A stretch of 26,352 nt of DNA from Spirochaetaceae bacterium. GTDB lineage: Bacteria > Spirochaetota > Spirochaetia > SZUA-6 > Bin103. The notes beneath the pieces are model-generated. The model made no database searches. It was not told where the DNA came from and was given only the letters and a program-made list of their open reading frames with translations. Below are positions 1-8,392 of the stretch, piece by piece. The stretch lies in assembly GCA_028818385.1 (NCBI GenBank), contig JAPPNY010000249.1, forward strand, positions 1 through 26,352. Reading direction: 5' to 3'. The position numbers and the translations under genes are program-made. How positions within the stretch are numbered: position 1 is the first letter of the stretch; each line of letters opens with the position of its first letter.

Positions 1-1980
1 TCGACCGGTTGCCGAAATCTGTCGAACGAACCTACCCTACGCCTGAACAGTTACATCCCTCGAAAGAAGCTGTTCGGAAATCCGGAGCGGACCGCGGTCA
101 CGTTGAGCCACGACGGCACGCGGGTCGCCTGGCTGGCGCCCGTGGACGGCGTCCTCAACGTCTGGGTGGCTCCCGTGGATGCGATTGGAGACGCGAATCC
201 GGTCACCCGCGACCGGGGCAGAGGCATCAGGCACTACTTCTGGAGCTACCGGCCGGGATACCTCCTCTACGGTCAGGACCGGGACGGCGACGAGAACTGG
301 CACGGCTACGCCGTCGAGACCGATACCGGACAGACGCGGGACCTCACTCCCTACGATGGCGTTCAGGCAATCCCTCACGGCTTTTCGGACCGGTTTCCGC
401 AGGAGGTGCTGATCGCGATCAATCGGCGGGATCCGCAGTATCACGATCTCTATCGCGTCGACATCGTGACGGGAGAGTCGGAGCTCATCGTCGAGAATGA
501 CCTCGGAGCCTCAGGCTTCGTGACCGACCACGCCTTCGAACCTCGGCTCGCCACCGTGATCCCACCGGATGGGGGCGTGCAGATCCTGTCTCGATCCGGG
601 TCCGGGGAGTGGGAGCCGTTCATGGCGATCGGCCCGGAGGACGACGTGACCACCGGTCCGCTCCATTTCGATGCCACCGGCAGATTCGTGTATCTGCGCG
701 ACAGCCGCGACCGGGATACGGCGGCGCTGGTCGCCCTGGACACGGAGACCGGCACAGTGGAGGAGTTGGCGTCGGACACAAGGGCGGACGTCTCCCAGAC
801 GATCAGCCATCCGGTAACCCACCGGCCGCAGGCGGTCGCGTTCGAGCATGAGCGCGTCGCGTGGACGGTGCTGGACGAATCGGTCGCGGCCGACTTCGAG
901 CGGCTCGCGGACGGCGACCGGGGCGAGTTCCATCGGATCTCCCGATCGCTCGACGATCGGACGTGGATCGTCGCCTACGACCGTGCCGACGGCCCCGAGG
1001 CGTACTATCGGTACGACCGGGAGTCGGGCGGCGTGGAGTACCTGTTCTCCAACCGCCCGGAGCTCGAAGACACGGCCCTGGCACCCATGCACCCCACGGT
1101 CGTCCGGTCGCGGGATCAGCTCGACATCGTGTCCTACTACAGCCTTCCCGTGGGCTCGACGAAGGACGGCGCGGACCGTCCGACCGAGCCGCTGCCGACC
1201 GTCCTCTGGGTCCACGGCGGCCCGTGGGCGCGGGACAGTTGGGGCTACGATCCCGTGCACCAGCTCATGACCAACCGCGGCTACGCCACGATCAGCGTGA
1301 ACTACCGCGGCTCCATGGGCTTCGGCAAGGCGTTCGTGAACGCCGCCAACGGCGAGTGGGCGGGCAGGATGCATGACGACCTGATCGACGTGGTCGAGTG
1401 GGCGGTGGAGCAGGGGATCGCCGACCGGGACCGCATCGCGATCATGGGCGGCAGCTACGGCGGGTACGCGACCCTGGTGGGACTCACCTTCACGCCGGAG
1501 GTGTTCGCCTGCGGGGTCGACCTGGTCGGGCCGTCCAATCTGAACACCCTGATCGACTCCGTTCCACCGTATTGGAAGCCGATGCTGGGAATGCTGCGCA
1601 CCAGGGTCGGCGACAATTCCACCCCGGAGGGTCGGCGGTTCCTGGCCGAACGCTCGCCCCTGTCGCGGGTCGACCGGATCGTCCGGCCGCTGCTGATCGG
1701 GCAGGGAGCCAACGATCCTCGGGTCAAGCAGGCCGAGTCCGACCAGATCGTGGCGGCGATGACCGAGCGCGGCATACCGGTTACCTACCTGCTGTACCCG
1801 GACGAGGGCCACGGCTTCGCGCGGCCGGAGAACAACCTGTCCTTCATGGCCGTGGCCGAGGCGTTCCTGGCGCGCTGCCTGGGCGGCCGCCACGAGCCGA
1901 TCGGCGACGACTTCGAAGGCTCGTCGATCCAGGTGAAGGCGGGCGCGGACGAGGTTCCGGGACTGCCGAGCGAAGAGTGA
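1..1980 (+). CDS. S9 family peptidase (prolyl oligopeptidase type), 5'-truncated
   Basis: This is a serine peptidase or acyl-aminoacyl peptidase of family S9, which cleaves short peptides. The frame is open from base 1 with no ATG or GTG before base 103, and the residues before the TTG at 103 (IPRKKLFGNPERTAVTLS) already match the family's N-terminus. The true start therefore lies left of the window and the TTG is internal. The first part is a beta-propeller with D-G-T-R and W-x-P repeats. From about base 1190 the alpha/beta hydrolase domain follows: oxyanion region WVHGGPW, nucleophile in GGSYGGY (Ser codon 1453), Asp in GANDPR (codon 1714) and His in DEGHGF (codon 1810). The triad is complete, so the enzyme should be active. 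No signal peptide can be judged because the N-terminus is missing. The stop overlaps the next gene's GTG by four bases (GTGA), which implies translational coupling. Confidence 0.93.
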   Translation, partial: STGCRNLSNEPTLRLNSYIPRKKLFGNPERTAVTLSHDGTRVAWLAPVDGVLNVWVAPVDAIGDANPVTRDRGRGIRHYFWSYRPGYLLYGQDRDGDENWHGYAVETDTGQTRDLTPYDGVQAIPHGFSDRFPQEVLIAINRRDPQYHDLYRVDIVTGESELIVENDLGASGFVTDHAFEPRLATVIPPDGGVQILSRSGSGEWEPFMAIGPEDDVTTGPLHFDATGRFVYLRDSRDRDTAALVALDTETGTVEELASDTRADVSQTISHPVTHRPQAVAFEHERVAWTVLDESVAADFERLADGDRGEFHRISRSLDDRTWIVAYDRADGPEAYYRYDRESGGVEYLFSNRPELEDTALAPMHPTVVRSRDQLDIVSYYSLPVGSTKDGADRPTEPLPTVLWVHGGPWARDSWGYDPVHQLMTNRGYATISVNYRGSMGFGKAFVNAANGEWAGRMHDDLIDVVEWAVEQGIADRDRIAIMGGSYGGYATLVGLTFTPEVFACGVDLVGPSNLNTLIDSVPPYWKPMLGMLRTRVGDNSTPEGRRFLAERSPLSRVDRIVRPLLIGQGANDPRVKQAESDQIVAAMTERGIPVTYLLYPDEGHGFARPENNLSFMAVAEAFLARCLGGRHEPIGDDFEGSSIQVKAGADEVPGLPSEE

Positions 1981-3041
1981 GCGCAGCGAAACTCACTCTG
2001 AGATCGATCGAGCCGCTGGCCGAGGTCGAGATCGGTCCGGCCATCGCCGCCATGCCGAAGGCGGACATCCATCTGCACGCCGAATCGGGGCCACGTCTGG
2101 ATCAGGTGCTCGCGGAGCGGTCCGGGCGGCGGGTGACCGACTGGCGGGCGCACATTCGCGAGCTGATGCGCAACCTGCCGCCGGGCATGCCGCGGCTGGA
2201 GACGTGGGGACCGGACCTGCCGTTTCCCCGCGCCAGGGTTGACGAGCTGGATCGCCACCCGGAGAACTTCAAGGCTCGGGTCAGCCGCATTCTCTTCGAG
2301 GCCGCCACGGACGGGGCGGTCCTGGTGGAGGTCCTGTTCGGAGCATCGACCATCCTGCGCGAGGACTTCCTGGATCTCTTCGGCGAGGCGGTGGAAGAGG
2401 TGCGGGAACGCTTCCCGAACCTGCATGCGGTACCCCTGGTCGCCGCCAAGACGACCGAAGAGTGGGCGGCAACCCTGCTGCCGCGCTGCATCGCGGGCGC
2501 CCGGCATGGCCTGGCCGGGATCAACATCCTGCCGCTGACGTACGATCGGCCTGCGGACTGGTCAGTGGTGCATGGCTGGGCGCAACGTGCGCGGGATGCC
2601 GGACTGGGCATCACCGCACACGCGGGCGAGTTCGGGGCGCTGCACCTGGCCGAGGCGATTGAAGTCCCGGGCCTGACGCGAGTCGGCCATGCCGTGGGCG
2701 CCGGCTTCGCCCCGCGCCTGCTCGACCGAATCGCCGAACGGGGCGTCACCATCGAATGTCCACTTTCGTGCAACGTGGTGCTTGGAGCGGTGGAGAGCTA
2801 TGTGGCTCACCCGATTCGCCGGTTCATGGAGCGGGGGATCCCGGTGACCGTCTGCACCGACGACCCGGTGAAGGCCGCCACCACGATCGGGCGCGAGTAC
2901 GCGATCGCGTCGGAACTGGGTTTCTCCGGAGCGGAGCTGCTGGCCTGCACGCAAGCGGCCGTGGCGGCGTCGTTTTGCGATGATGAAACGCGCGGCCGGT
3001 TGCTGCGCCTCGTGTCGGAGTCCGCTACGATCGAGCCATGA
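1977..3041 (+). CDS. Adenosine deaminase family metal-dependent hydrolase
   Basis: This 354-residue protein belongs to the adenosine/AMP deaminase branch of the amidohydrolase superfamily, which removes the amino group from purine nucleosides or bases. All zinc and catalytic elements are present: HLH (H32, H34), HAGE (H215, E218), RVGHA (H238) and the TDDP motif (D295, D296). The length is normal for bacterial adenosine deaminase. GTG 1977 is preferred because it overlaps the preceding TGA in a GTGA arrangement. The alternative ATG at 2052 would begin directly at MPKADIHLH and is possible. The stop overlaps the next ATG (ATGA). The substrate is not certain: RVGHA in place of the usual R(I/V)GHG and the company of a peptidase and an aldolase leave room for an adenine deaminase-like or other amine substrate. 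Confidence 0.85.
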   Translation: MSAAKLTLRSIEPLAEVEIGPAIAAMPKADIHLHAESGPRLDQVLAERSGRRVTDWRAHIRELMRNLPPGMPRLETWGPDLPFPRARVDELDRHPENFKARVSRILFEAATDGAVLVEVLFGASTILREDFLDLFGEAVEEVRERFPNLHAVPLVAAKTTEEWAATLLPRCIAGARHGLAGINILPLTYDRPADWSVVHGWAQRARDAGLGITAHAGEFGALHLAEAIEVPGLTRVGHAVGAGFAPRLLDRIAERGVTIECPLSCNVVLGAVESYVAHPIRRFMERGIPVTVCTDDPVKAATTIGREYAIASELGFSGAELLACTQAAVAASFCDDETRGRLLRLVSESATIEP

Positions 3042-3985
3042 TGAATGTTCAAGAGGCCAAGGACCTGTTCCGCGGCCCCATGGTGTCGGTGGCGACGCCC
3101 TTCACCGCTCGGTTCGACCTGGATCTCGATGCACTGCGCGACAACATCGCGTTCATGCTCGACCGCGGTATGGCGACCGGGAAGGGCGTGTTGCTCGTCG
3201 CCGCCGCCGGCGGCGAGTTTCCGATGCTCTCCATGGAGGAGCGCAAGGAGGTGATCCGCACCAGCGTCGAGGCGGCGGCAGGCCGGATCCCGGTCGCCGC
3301 CAGCGTCCAGTTCGACGGCACGCGGGAGATCATCGAGCTGGCGCACTACGCCCACCGGGTCGGCGCCAGTCTCGGACAGCTCTCGGCCCCCTCGTACTAT
3401 CCGCCGCCGGCGCAGGACATCTTCGACCTGTTCGAAGCGGTCAGCGAGGAGACCGAGCTGCCGATCATGATCTACAACAACTGGTGGACGACGCCCAACA
3501 TGAACGTCGGCACGGTTGATCGCCTAGCGCGGCTGCCCGGCGTCGTCGCGCTCAAGTGGTCATCGTCGTCCATGGGCGAGTACACCGCCGGGCTGCACCG
3601 GTTCGCCGACCGCCTGGCGATCATCGACAACCTGGGCATGGCGGTGTGGGCGCACCTGCTGGGTGCCGTGGGCTTCATCACCCACCAGAGCAATTTCTGG
3701 CCCGAGTACCCGCTGTCGCTCTGGGAGCTCCTGGAGCGCAAGGACTACGACGCGGCGGTCGCCCGGCTCGCCGGCTTCAGTTGGCCGTGGGACGAGTGGA
3801 CGCACAAGGTGTGCCAGGAGACCGAAGGAGAGGGGCCGTTCATCAAGGCGGCCATGGAGGAGGTCGGATTGGCCGCCGGCCCGCCGCGTCCCCCGGCACG
3901 CCCGGTGAGCGCACAACTACGGAAAGAGCTCCGAAGCCTGTTCACAGACTCCGGAGTCCCTCGGGGCAAAGTGAGCATGTCCTAG
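3038..3985 (+). CDS. Dihydrodipicolinate synthase / N-acetylneuraminate lyase family aldolase
   Basis: A class I pyruvate-type aldolase of the DapA/NanA TIM-barrel family, 315 residues. The visible landmarks are an AGGE motif (58-60 region) in place of the usual GTTGE, the catalytic tyrosine in MIYNN (Y146) and the Schiff-base lysine in VALKWSS (K173). Members condense or cleave a 2-oxoacid with an aldehyde. This copy is unlikely to be the lysine-biosynthetic DapA because it sits in a catabolic string behind a peptidase and a deaminase and lacks canonical GTTGE. Two ATG codons stand back to back (3038 and 3041). The first is chosen because it overlaps the deaminase stop. It ends with TAG eight bases from the convergent stop of the dioxygenase gene, with no obvious terminator between them. 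The substrate is unknown. Confidence 0.87.
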   Translation: MMNVQEAKDLFRGPMVSVATPFTARFDLDLDALRDNIAFMLDRGMATGKGVLLVAAAGGEFPMLSMEERKEVIRTSVEAAAGRIPVAASVQFDGTREIIELAHYAHRVGASLGQLSAPSYYPPPAQDIFDLFEAVSEETELPIMIYNNWWTTPNMNVGTVDRLARLPGVVALKWSSSSMGEYTAGLHRFADRLAIIDNLGMAVWAHLLGAVGFITHQSNFWPEYPLSLWELLERKDYDAAVARLAGFSWPWDEWTHKVCQETEGEGPFIKAAMEEVGLAAGPPRPPARPVSAQLRKELRSLFTDSGVPRGKVSMS

Positions 3986-3993
3986 AAAGAATA

Positions 3994-4779
3994 CTAGGCC
4001 GTGGCCGGCTCCTTGACGCCGGCGGTGACCGGCTCGAACTGGCGCGCCACGACCCAGTCCGGGCGCGGGTTCTCCACGCCGGCCGGCACGTTGTCGATCG
4101 CCGCGAGCGCATAGATCAGGCTGTATCGCTTCGTCGGTGACAAGTTGTGGTTCGAGCCGTGCACGGTCCGGCAGTCGAAGAAGCAGACGTCGCCCGCGTC
4201 GCCCTCGATCGGGATGATCATCGCCTCGTCCGTGATGTGCTCGCGCAGCGCCGCAGGCGTGATGCACCACTGCTTGTAGCTGGTGGTGACCTCGTCGCTG
4301 TAGTGGTCCAGCACGCCCCAGCGGTGCGAGCCCCGGATCAGCATGACGCACCCGTTCGCGCTCGTGTTCGGGCCGAGCATCACCAGCGCGGAGGCCATGC
4401 GGTCGTCGACGCCGTCGTAGCGCCAGTAGCCGTAGTCCTGGTGCCAGAGCCACACGGTGCCCTCGAACGACTCTTTGTAGTTCAGCTTGCTGTGGAAGAC
4501 GTAGGCGTCGTCACCGAAGATCTGCTTGACCGGCCCGGCGACCGGCTCCGACCGGCAGAGGTCGCGGAACGCCCCGATGCTGCGGTGCGCGCAGAACACC
4601 GAGCGCACCGGTCCGCTCTTCTCCCGCACCACGTGCACCTCCGCCGGGTTGTCGGCGTCTTCGGCCATCACCGCGTCCGCCGCGGCGCGCAGCTCATCGA
4701 TCCGATCCGGCGGGATCACGCCGCGTTGCAGCAGAAACCCGTCCTCTCGGTAGGTGGCGAGTTGTCGTTCCGTCCACAT
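3994..4779 (-). CDS. Phytanoyl-CoA dioxygenase (PhyH) family protein
   Basis: A 261-residue Fe(II)/2-oxoglutarate-dependent oxygenase of the PhyH/ectoine-hydroxylase-like family. The iron ligands are the HxD motif WHQDYGYW (H113, D115) and the distal histidine in TVHGSN (H207). R218 in KRYS is placed to hold the 2-oxoglutarate carboxylate. The start is ATG at 4779, with GGAGG about seven bases upstream inside the end of the flavoprotein gene and only two bases between that gene's TGA and this ATG. It is the last gene of a three-gene operon (Gfo/Idh, flavoprotein, PhyH), so it probably hydroxylates an intermediate the other two enzymes oxidise. The substrate cannot be read from sequence. The open frame continues upstream of this ATG, but that part is antisense-type noise over the flavoprotein gene. 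Confidence 0.9.
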   Translation of the reverse strand: MWTERQLATYREDGFLLQRGVIPPDRIDELRAAADAVMAEDADNPAEVHVVREKSGPVRSVFCAHRSIGAFRDLCRSEPVAGPVKQIFGDDAYVFHSKLNYKESFEGTVWLWHQDYGYWRYDGVDDRMASALVMLGPNTSANGCVMLIRGSHRWGVLDHYSDEVTTSYKQWCITPAALREHITDEAMIIPIEGDAGDVCFFDCRTVHGSNHNLSPTKRYSLIYALAAIDNVPAGVENPRPDWVVARQFEPVTAGVKEPATA

Positions 4780-4781
4780 CT

Positions 4782-6164
4782 TCAGGCCTCCAGGGGTTTG
4801 AGGTCCGCCAGCATCGTCGGGATGAGCTCGGCGACGGTGGGGTGAATATGCACCGCCCGCTGGATCACGGTATACGGTGCCTTGGCGTACATCACGTCCA
4901 GGATCGAGTGGATGACCTCGTCGCCGCCGACGCCGAGGATGGCGGCGCCCAGGATCCGCTCGGTCCGGGCGTCTACCAGCACCTTCATGAAGCCCTGCGT
5001 CTCGCCCTTCTCGACGGCGCGGCCGACGCGGGTCATCGCCCGCGTGGCGATCAGCGCCGGGCGGCCCGATTCCCGGACCTGCTGCTCGGTCATGCCGACG
5101 CGGCCGAGCGGCGGGTCGACGTAGAGGGCGTAGCAGTCGATGCGGTCGGCGACGCTGCGCGGGTCGCCGTGCAGGAGGTTGGCGGCGACGATCTCGTAGT
5201 CGTTGTAGGCGGTGTGCGTGAAGGCGCCGCGGCCGTTGCACTCGCCCAGCGCCCACACGCCGGGGACGGCGGTCTGCAGCCGGTCGTCCACGGGGATGAG
5301 CCCCCGCCGGTCGACCTCGATACCGGCGGCGTCCAGGCCCAGGTCGTCGGTGTTGGGGCGCCGTCCCACCGCCAGCAGCAGGTGCGACCCGACCACGTCG
5401 GGCTCCCCCGATGCGCAGTCCAGGCTGGCCGTGACCGCGTCGCCGTCCCTCCCCACGTCCATGCACTGTGCGTTCAGGCGGACGTTCACGCCCTCGGCTT
5501 CCAGGATCCCGGTCACCGCCGCGGAGATGTCCGGCGACTCCCGCTTGATCAGGCGGTCGCCGGTGTCGATGAGCGTGACCTCGCTGCCGAAGCGGCGGTA
5601 CATCTGCGCGAACTCCAGCCCGATGTAGCCGCCGCCGACGATGATCAGGTGCTCGGGCAGGACCTCCAGCTCCAGGACGGTCGAGTTGGTCAGGTAGTCG
5701 ACCCGGTCGAGCCCGGCGAACGGCGGCACGAACGCGCGCGCTCCCACGTTGATGAAGATCCGCTCCGCTTTCAGCAGGTCGTCGCCCACGCGGACCCGGT
5801 GAGCGGCCTCGAAGCGGGCGTGCCCGTGGTAGACCGTGCAGTTGGCCAGCGAGCGGAGCCAGCGCTCGACGCCGACCTCGGACTTGCGCGCGATCGCGTC
5901 CTTGCGCGCCTTCACGCGCTTCATGTCCACGCCGACCGTACCGTCGATCACGACGCCGAAGTCGGCGGCCCGGCGCGCCACGTGCGCGGCGCGGGCGCTG
6001 GCCACCAGCGCCTTGGTGGGGATGCAGCCCACGTTGACGCAGGTGCCGCCGAAGCGGTGGCGCTCGACGATGGCGGTGCTCATGCCGGCGCCGGCGAGCG
6101 CCGCGGCCAGGCTGGGGCCGGCCTGGCCGGTGCCGATGACGATGGCGTCGTACGTGCGGGCCAT
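4782..6164 (-). CDS. FAD-dependent pyridine nucleotide-disulfide oxidoreductase (dihydrolipoyl dehydrogenase / mercuric reductase-like)
   Basis: A 460-residue class I flavoprotein disulfide reductase. Features in order: the FAD-binding dinucleotide motif IGTGQAG (10-16), the redox-active disulfide GGTCVNVGC (C42, C47), the NAD(P)H-binding fold starting IIVGGGYIGLEFA, the second FAD motif WALGECNG, and the C-terminal catalytic HIHPTVAE (H441, E446). All redox centres are conserved. There is no N-terminal metal-binding domain and no C-terminal vicinal cysteine pair, so true mercuric reductase activity is not supported. It resembles the MerA-like/lipoamide-dehydrogenase-like group of unknown substrate. 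ATG 6164 begins MARTYDAIVIG. A longer in-frame start exists, but its extra residues look random and overlap the Gfo/Idh gene. It lies seven bases after the Gfo/Idh stop and two bases before the PhyH start. Confidence 0.9.
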   Translation of the reverse strand: MARTYDAIVIGTGQAGPSLAAALAGAGMSTAIVERHRFGGTCVNVGCIPTKALVASARAAHVARRAADFGVVIDGTVGVDMKRVKARKDAIARKSEVGVERWLRSLANCTVYHGHARFEAAHRVRVGDDLLKAERIFINVGARAFVPPFAGLDRVDYLTNSTVLELEVLPEHLIIVGGGYIGLEFAQMYRRFGSEVTLIDTGDRLIKRESPDISAAVTGILEAEGVNVRLNAQCMDVGRDGDAVTASLDCASGEPDVVGSHLLLAVGRRPNTDDLGLDAAGIEVDRRGLIPVDDRLQTAVPGVWALGECNGRGAFTHTAYNDYEIVAANLLHGDPRSVADRIDCYALYVDPPLGRVGMTEQQVRESGRPALIATRAMTRVGRAVEKGETQGFMKVLVDARTERILGAAILGVGGDEVIHSILDVMYAKAPYTVIQRAVHIHPTVAELIPTMLADLKPLEA

Positions 6165-6171
6165 GGACGGC

Positions 6172-7209
6172 TCAGATCCAGCCGTGGCGGGTGGAGACCG
6201 GCACGCCGGCGCGCTGCGTCTCCCAGGCGGGCCCGGCGGACAGCATGACCTCACGCCCGGTCAGCGCGGACTCCTCTGCGGCGAACAGGATCTCCATGAT
6301 GTGGCGCGTCCACTGGCCATGCGCGGGCGGCTCGATGTTCAGCCGGATCGCCTCCACGAATGCCCGCCACTGCTCGGTCATGCCTGCCGGGGGCGTCTCG
6401 AACGGCACGTCCGTCCATTGGTTGTCCTTGCCGATCTGCACCGACCCGCTTGCGAAGCGCAGCGATCCCTGCGTGCCGTACATGATGCAGTCGTGCGTGG
6501 GCGCGCCGTCGGCGTACGCCACGGCGATGGCGATGCCGGCCGCGCCGTTCTTGTAGCGGATGAAGACCGTGGACGTGTCGTCGGCTGCCTGGTAGTGGGC
6601 GCGGGTGCCGATCGCCGCGGACACCGACAGCGCCTGCGAGGCCATCACCCAGGTCAGCCGGTCGACGACGTGCACGCCGTTGGTCATCCACATGCCGCCG
6701 CCGTGGAAGCGGCTGCGGTACTGCGGCCGGCGCGTGGCGTGGTTCCAGTTCTTGCACATGTAGCTGACCGCGGTGACCACCGGCCCGATCTCGCCCGAGT
6801 CCAGGATCTCCTTGGCCTTCATCGCCGGCCCGCCGAAGTGCTGGGTCAGGCCGACCATCAGCTTCACGCCGGCCTCCTCGGCCGCCTCGACCATCTCGTC
6901 GCACTGCTGCAGGTTGAGCGCCATCGGCTTCTCCACCATCACGTGCTTGCCGGCGCGGCAGGCATCCACGGTGAGCCGGTGGTGGAGCTGGTGCCCGAGG
7001 GTGATGGCGACCGCCTCGACCTCGTCGTCAGCCAGCAATTCGGTATGCGAGGCGTAGCCCCTGGCGACGCCGTACTCCTTCATGACCCTCTCGCGCGGCT
7101 CCTCCAGCAGATCGGCGCACGCCACCACCTCGACGTCGTCGAGCGTCGCGATCGCCTGCAGGTGCGAGCTGGAGATGCCTCCCAAGCCGACGATCCCTAC
7201 TTTCAACAT
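6172..7209 (-). CDS. Gfo/Idh/MocA family oxidoreductase
   Basis: A 345-residue NAD(P)-dependent oxidoreductase of the glucose-fructose oxidoreductase / inositol dehydrogenase family. The Rossmann motif VGIVGLGGISSSH is at the N-terminus and the family lysine is in VEKPMALN. The catalytic-domain segment MTNGVHVVDRLTW carries the conserved G-x-H-x-x-D pattern. It oxidises or epimerises a sugar, cyclitol or derivative; the substrate is unknown. ATG 7209 is preceded by a consensus AGGAGG (7215-7220) at five bases, the clearest ribosome-binding site in the window, which excludes the much longer in-frame start upstream. It is the first gene of an operon with the flavoprotein and the PhyH dioxygenase and is divergent from the metallo-hydrolase at 7312. 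The 102 bases between the two starts must hold both promoters. Confidence 0.92.
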   Translation of the reverse strand: MLKVGIVGLGGISSSHLQAIATLDDVEVVACADLLEEPRERVMKEYGVARGYASHTELLADDEVEAVAITLGHQLHHRLTVDACRAGKHVMVEKPMALNLQQCDEMVEAAEEAGVKLMVGLTQHFGGPAMKAKEILDSGEIGPVVTAVSYMCKNWNHATRRPQYRSRFHGGGMWMTNGVHVVDRLTWVMASQALSVSAAIGTRAHYQAADDTSTVFIRYKNGAAGIAIAVAYADGAPTHDCIMYGTQGSLRFASGSVQIGKDNQWTDVPFETPPAGMTEQWRAFVEAIRLNIEPPAHGQWTRHIMEILFAAEESALTGREVMLSAGPAWETQRAGVPVSTRHGWI

Positions 7210-7311
7210 CTGGTCCTCCTGCCTGCGGCCGTGTCGTCCGGGTAACGGCCGGCGCTTCAGTGTGCCACAATGGCGGCGCCATGGTGGGGGCGTCATGGTG
7301 GGGAAGGTGCG

Positions 7312-7956
7312 ATGCGACTGATCCTGGAACAGATACGGACCGGCGGCGACCGGAACTTCGCCTATCTGGTCGGCGACCGCGAGGCCGGGGTGGCGGCGGT
7401 CGTCGACCCGTCGTTCGATCCGGCTGCGGTGGTCGAGCGGGCGGCCGCGCAGGGCCTGTCGGTGGCCTACGTCGTCAACACGCACGGTCACGGCGATCAC
7501 ACCAACGGCAACGACGAGGCGCGCAGGCTCACCGGCGCACCGCTCGTGGCCTTCGGCTCGAACGCCGACCAGCGCCTGGACGACGGCGGCGTGCTGGAGG
7601 TCGGCGCGCTGCGTCTGCGCGCGCTCCACACCCCCGGCCACGCCGACGACCACCTCGTGCTGTTCGAACCGGACGAGCGCTTCGCCCTGACCGGCGACCT
7701 GCTGTTCGTGGGCAAGGTCGGCGGCACTTCCGGGCGCGAGGCGGCCCGCACGGAGTGGGACAGCCTGCACCGGCTGCTGGATGCCGCCGGCGACGACGTG
7801 ATGGTCTGGCCGGGGCACGACTACGGCTGCCGGCCGGCGTCCACGATCGGCATGGAGCGGCGCACCAACCCGTTCCTGGGCTGCGAGGACTTCGAGGCGT
7901 TCTTCGATCTCAAGGAGCGCTGGCCGTCGTTCAAGGCCGAGCACGGCCTGCGCTGA
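7312..7956 (+). CDS. MBL-fold metallo-hydrolase, glyoxalase II / persulfide dioxygenase-like
   Basis: A 214-residue metallo-beta-lactamase-fold hydrolase of the GloB/ETHE1-like group. The full metal set is visible: THGHGDH (H58, H60, D62, H63), HTPGH (H110), LTGD (D129) and WPGHDYG (H169). The segment FVGKVGG after the Asp ligand is typical of glyoxalase II and persulfide dioxygenase relatives. ATG 7312 is chosen because GGGAAGG lies just upstream and the first residues (MRLILEQI) start the fold. An in-frame ATG at 7270 would add 14 low-complexity residues. It is followed after 30 bases by a VOC-family gene, so the pair could form a glyoxalase-type detoxification unit, though the substrate (S-lactoyl-thiol, persulfide or another thioester) is not shown. 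Confidence 0.88.
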   Translation: MRLILEQIRTGGDRNFAYLVGDREAGVAAVVDPSFDPAAVVERAAAQGLSVAYVVNTHGHGDHTNGNDEARRLTGAPLVAFGSNADQRLDDGGVLEVGALRLRALHTPGHADDHLVLFEPDERFALTGDLLFVGKVGGTSGREAARTEWDSLHRLLDAAGDDVMVWPGHDYGCRPASTIGMERRTNPFLGCEDFEAFFDLKERWPSFKAEHGLR

Positions 7957-7986
7957 CGAGGACCGTGGGCGTGGTACCGTAGACGG

Positions 7987-8385
7987 ATGAAGTACTCGTA
8001 CGATCACGTCCATCTCCAGACCAACGACCTGGACGCCACGGTCGCCTGGTTCGAACGCATGTTCGACGCGCGCCGGCTGTGGATCGGGGAGTTCAAGGGC
8101 ACCAAGATTACCCACCTGGGGTTCCACGACACCTTCGTCAACGTCTTCCATCGTGCACCGACCAATCCGGACACGACCCCGGAGGACGCCGTGATCCATC
8201 ACTTCGCGATGCGTCCCGACGACTATGACGCCGCGATCGCCGATCTCAAGCGCCGCGGCGCCCGCTTCCACACCGAGCCGGCCGCCGTCGGACCGCACCT
8301 TCGCGTCGCCTTCATCGAAGGACCGGACAACCTGCGAGTGGAGATCATCGAGGGCGACCTGCCCGAGGGGACCGGCCTGGAGTAA
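7987..8385 (+). CDS. VOC family protein (glyoxalase I / dioxygenase superfamily)
   Basis: A 132-residue vicinal-oxygen-chelate protein made of paired beta-alpha-beta-beta-beta modules. It begins YDHVHLQTNDLDATVAWF, the classic VOC start with a metal histidine (H7) followed by the D-L-D-x-x-x-x-WF helix. The second half has HHFAMR (H71/H72) and ends with LRVEIIEG, where E119 fills the usual metal-glutamate position. The family includes glyoxalase I, ring-cleaving dioxygenases, epimerases and drug-binding proteins. The size fits a small metal-dependent isomerase or lyase. It lies 30 bases after the glyoxalase-II-like gene and is probably co-transcribed with it. An AT-rich dyad begins only eight bases after its stop. 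The reaction is unknown. Confidence 0.82.
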   Translation: MKYSYDHVHLQTNDLDATVAWFERMFDARRLWIGEFKGTKITHLGFHDTFVNVFHRAPTNPDTTPEDAVIHHFAMRPDDYDAAIADLKRRGARFHTEPAAVGPHLRVAFIEGPDNLRVEIIEGDLPEGTGLE

Positions 8386-8392
8386 GGCCCTG

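Noticed and set aside
3981..3998. CCTAG / CTAGG inverted repeat between the convergent aldolase and PhyH genes
   Set aside because: The arms are only five bases and arise because both convergent genes end in TAG. There is no T-run and no stable stem, so it is not called as a terminator.
4782..6164. Mercuric reductase proper
   Set aside because: It lacks the C-terminal vicinal cysteine pair and any N-terminal heavy-metal-binding domain, and no mer genes are nearby.
7280..7303. Ten-base direct repeat CATGGTGGGG with 14-base period before the metallo-hydrolase
   Set aside because: Short and G-rich; no extra copies and no symmetry. It could be a small slippage duplication, but it has no clear role.
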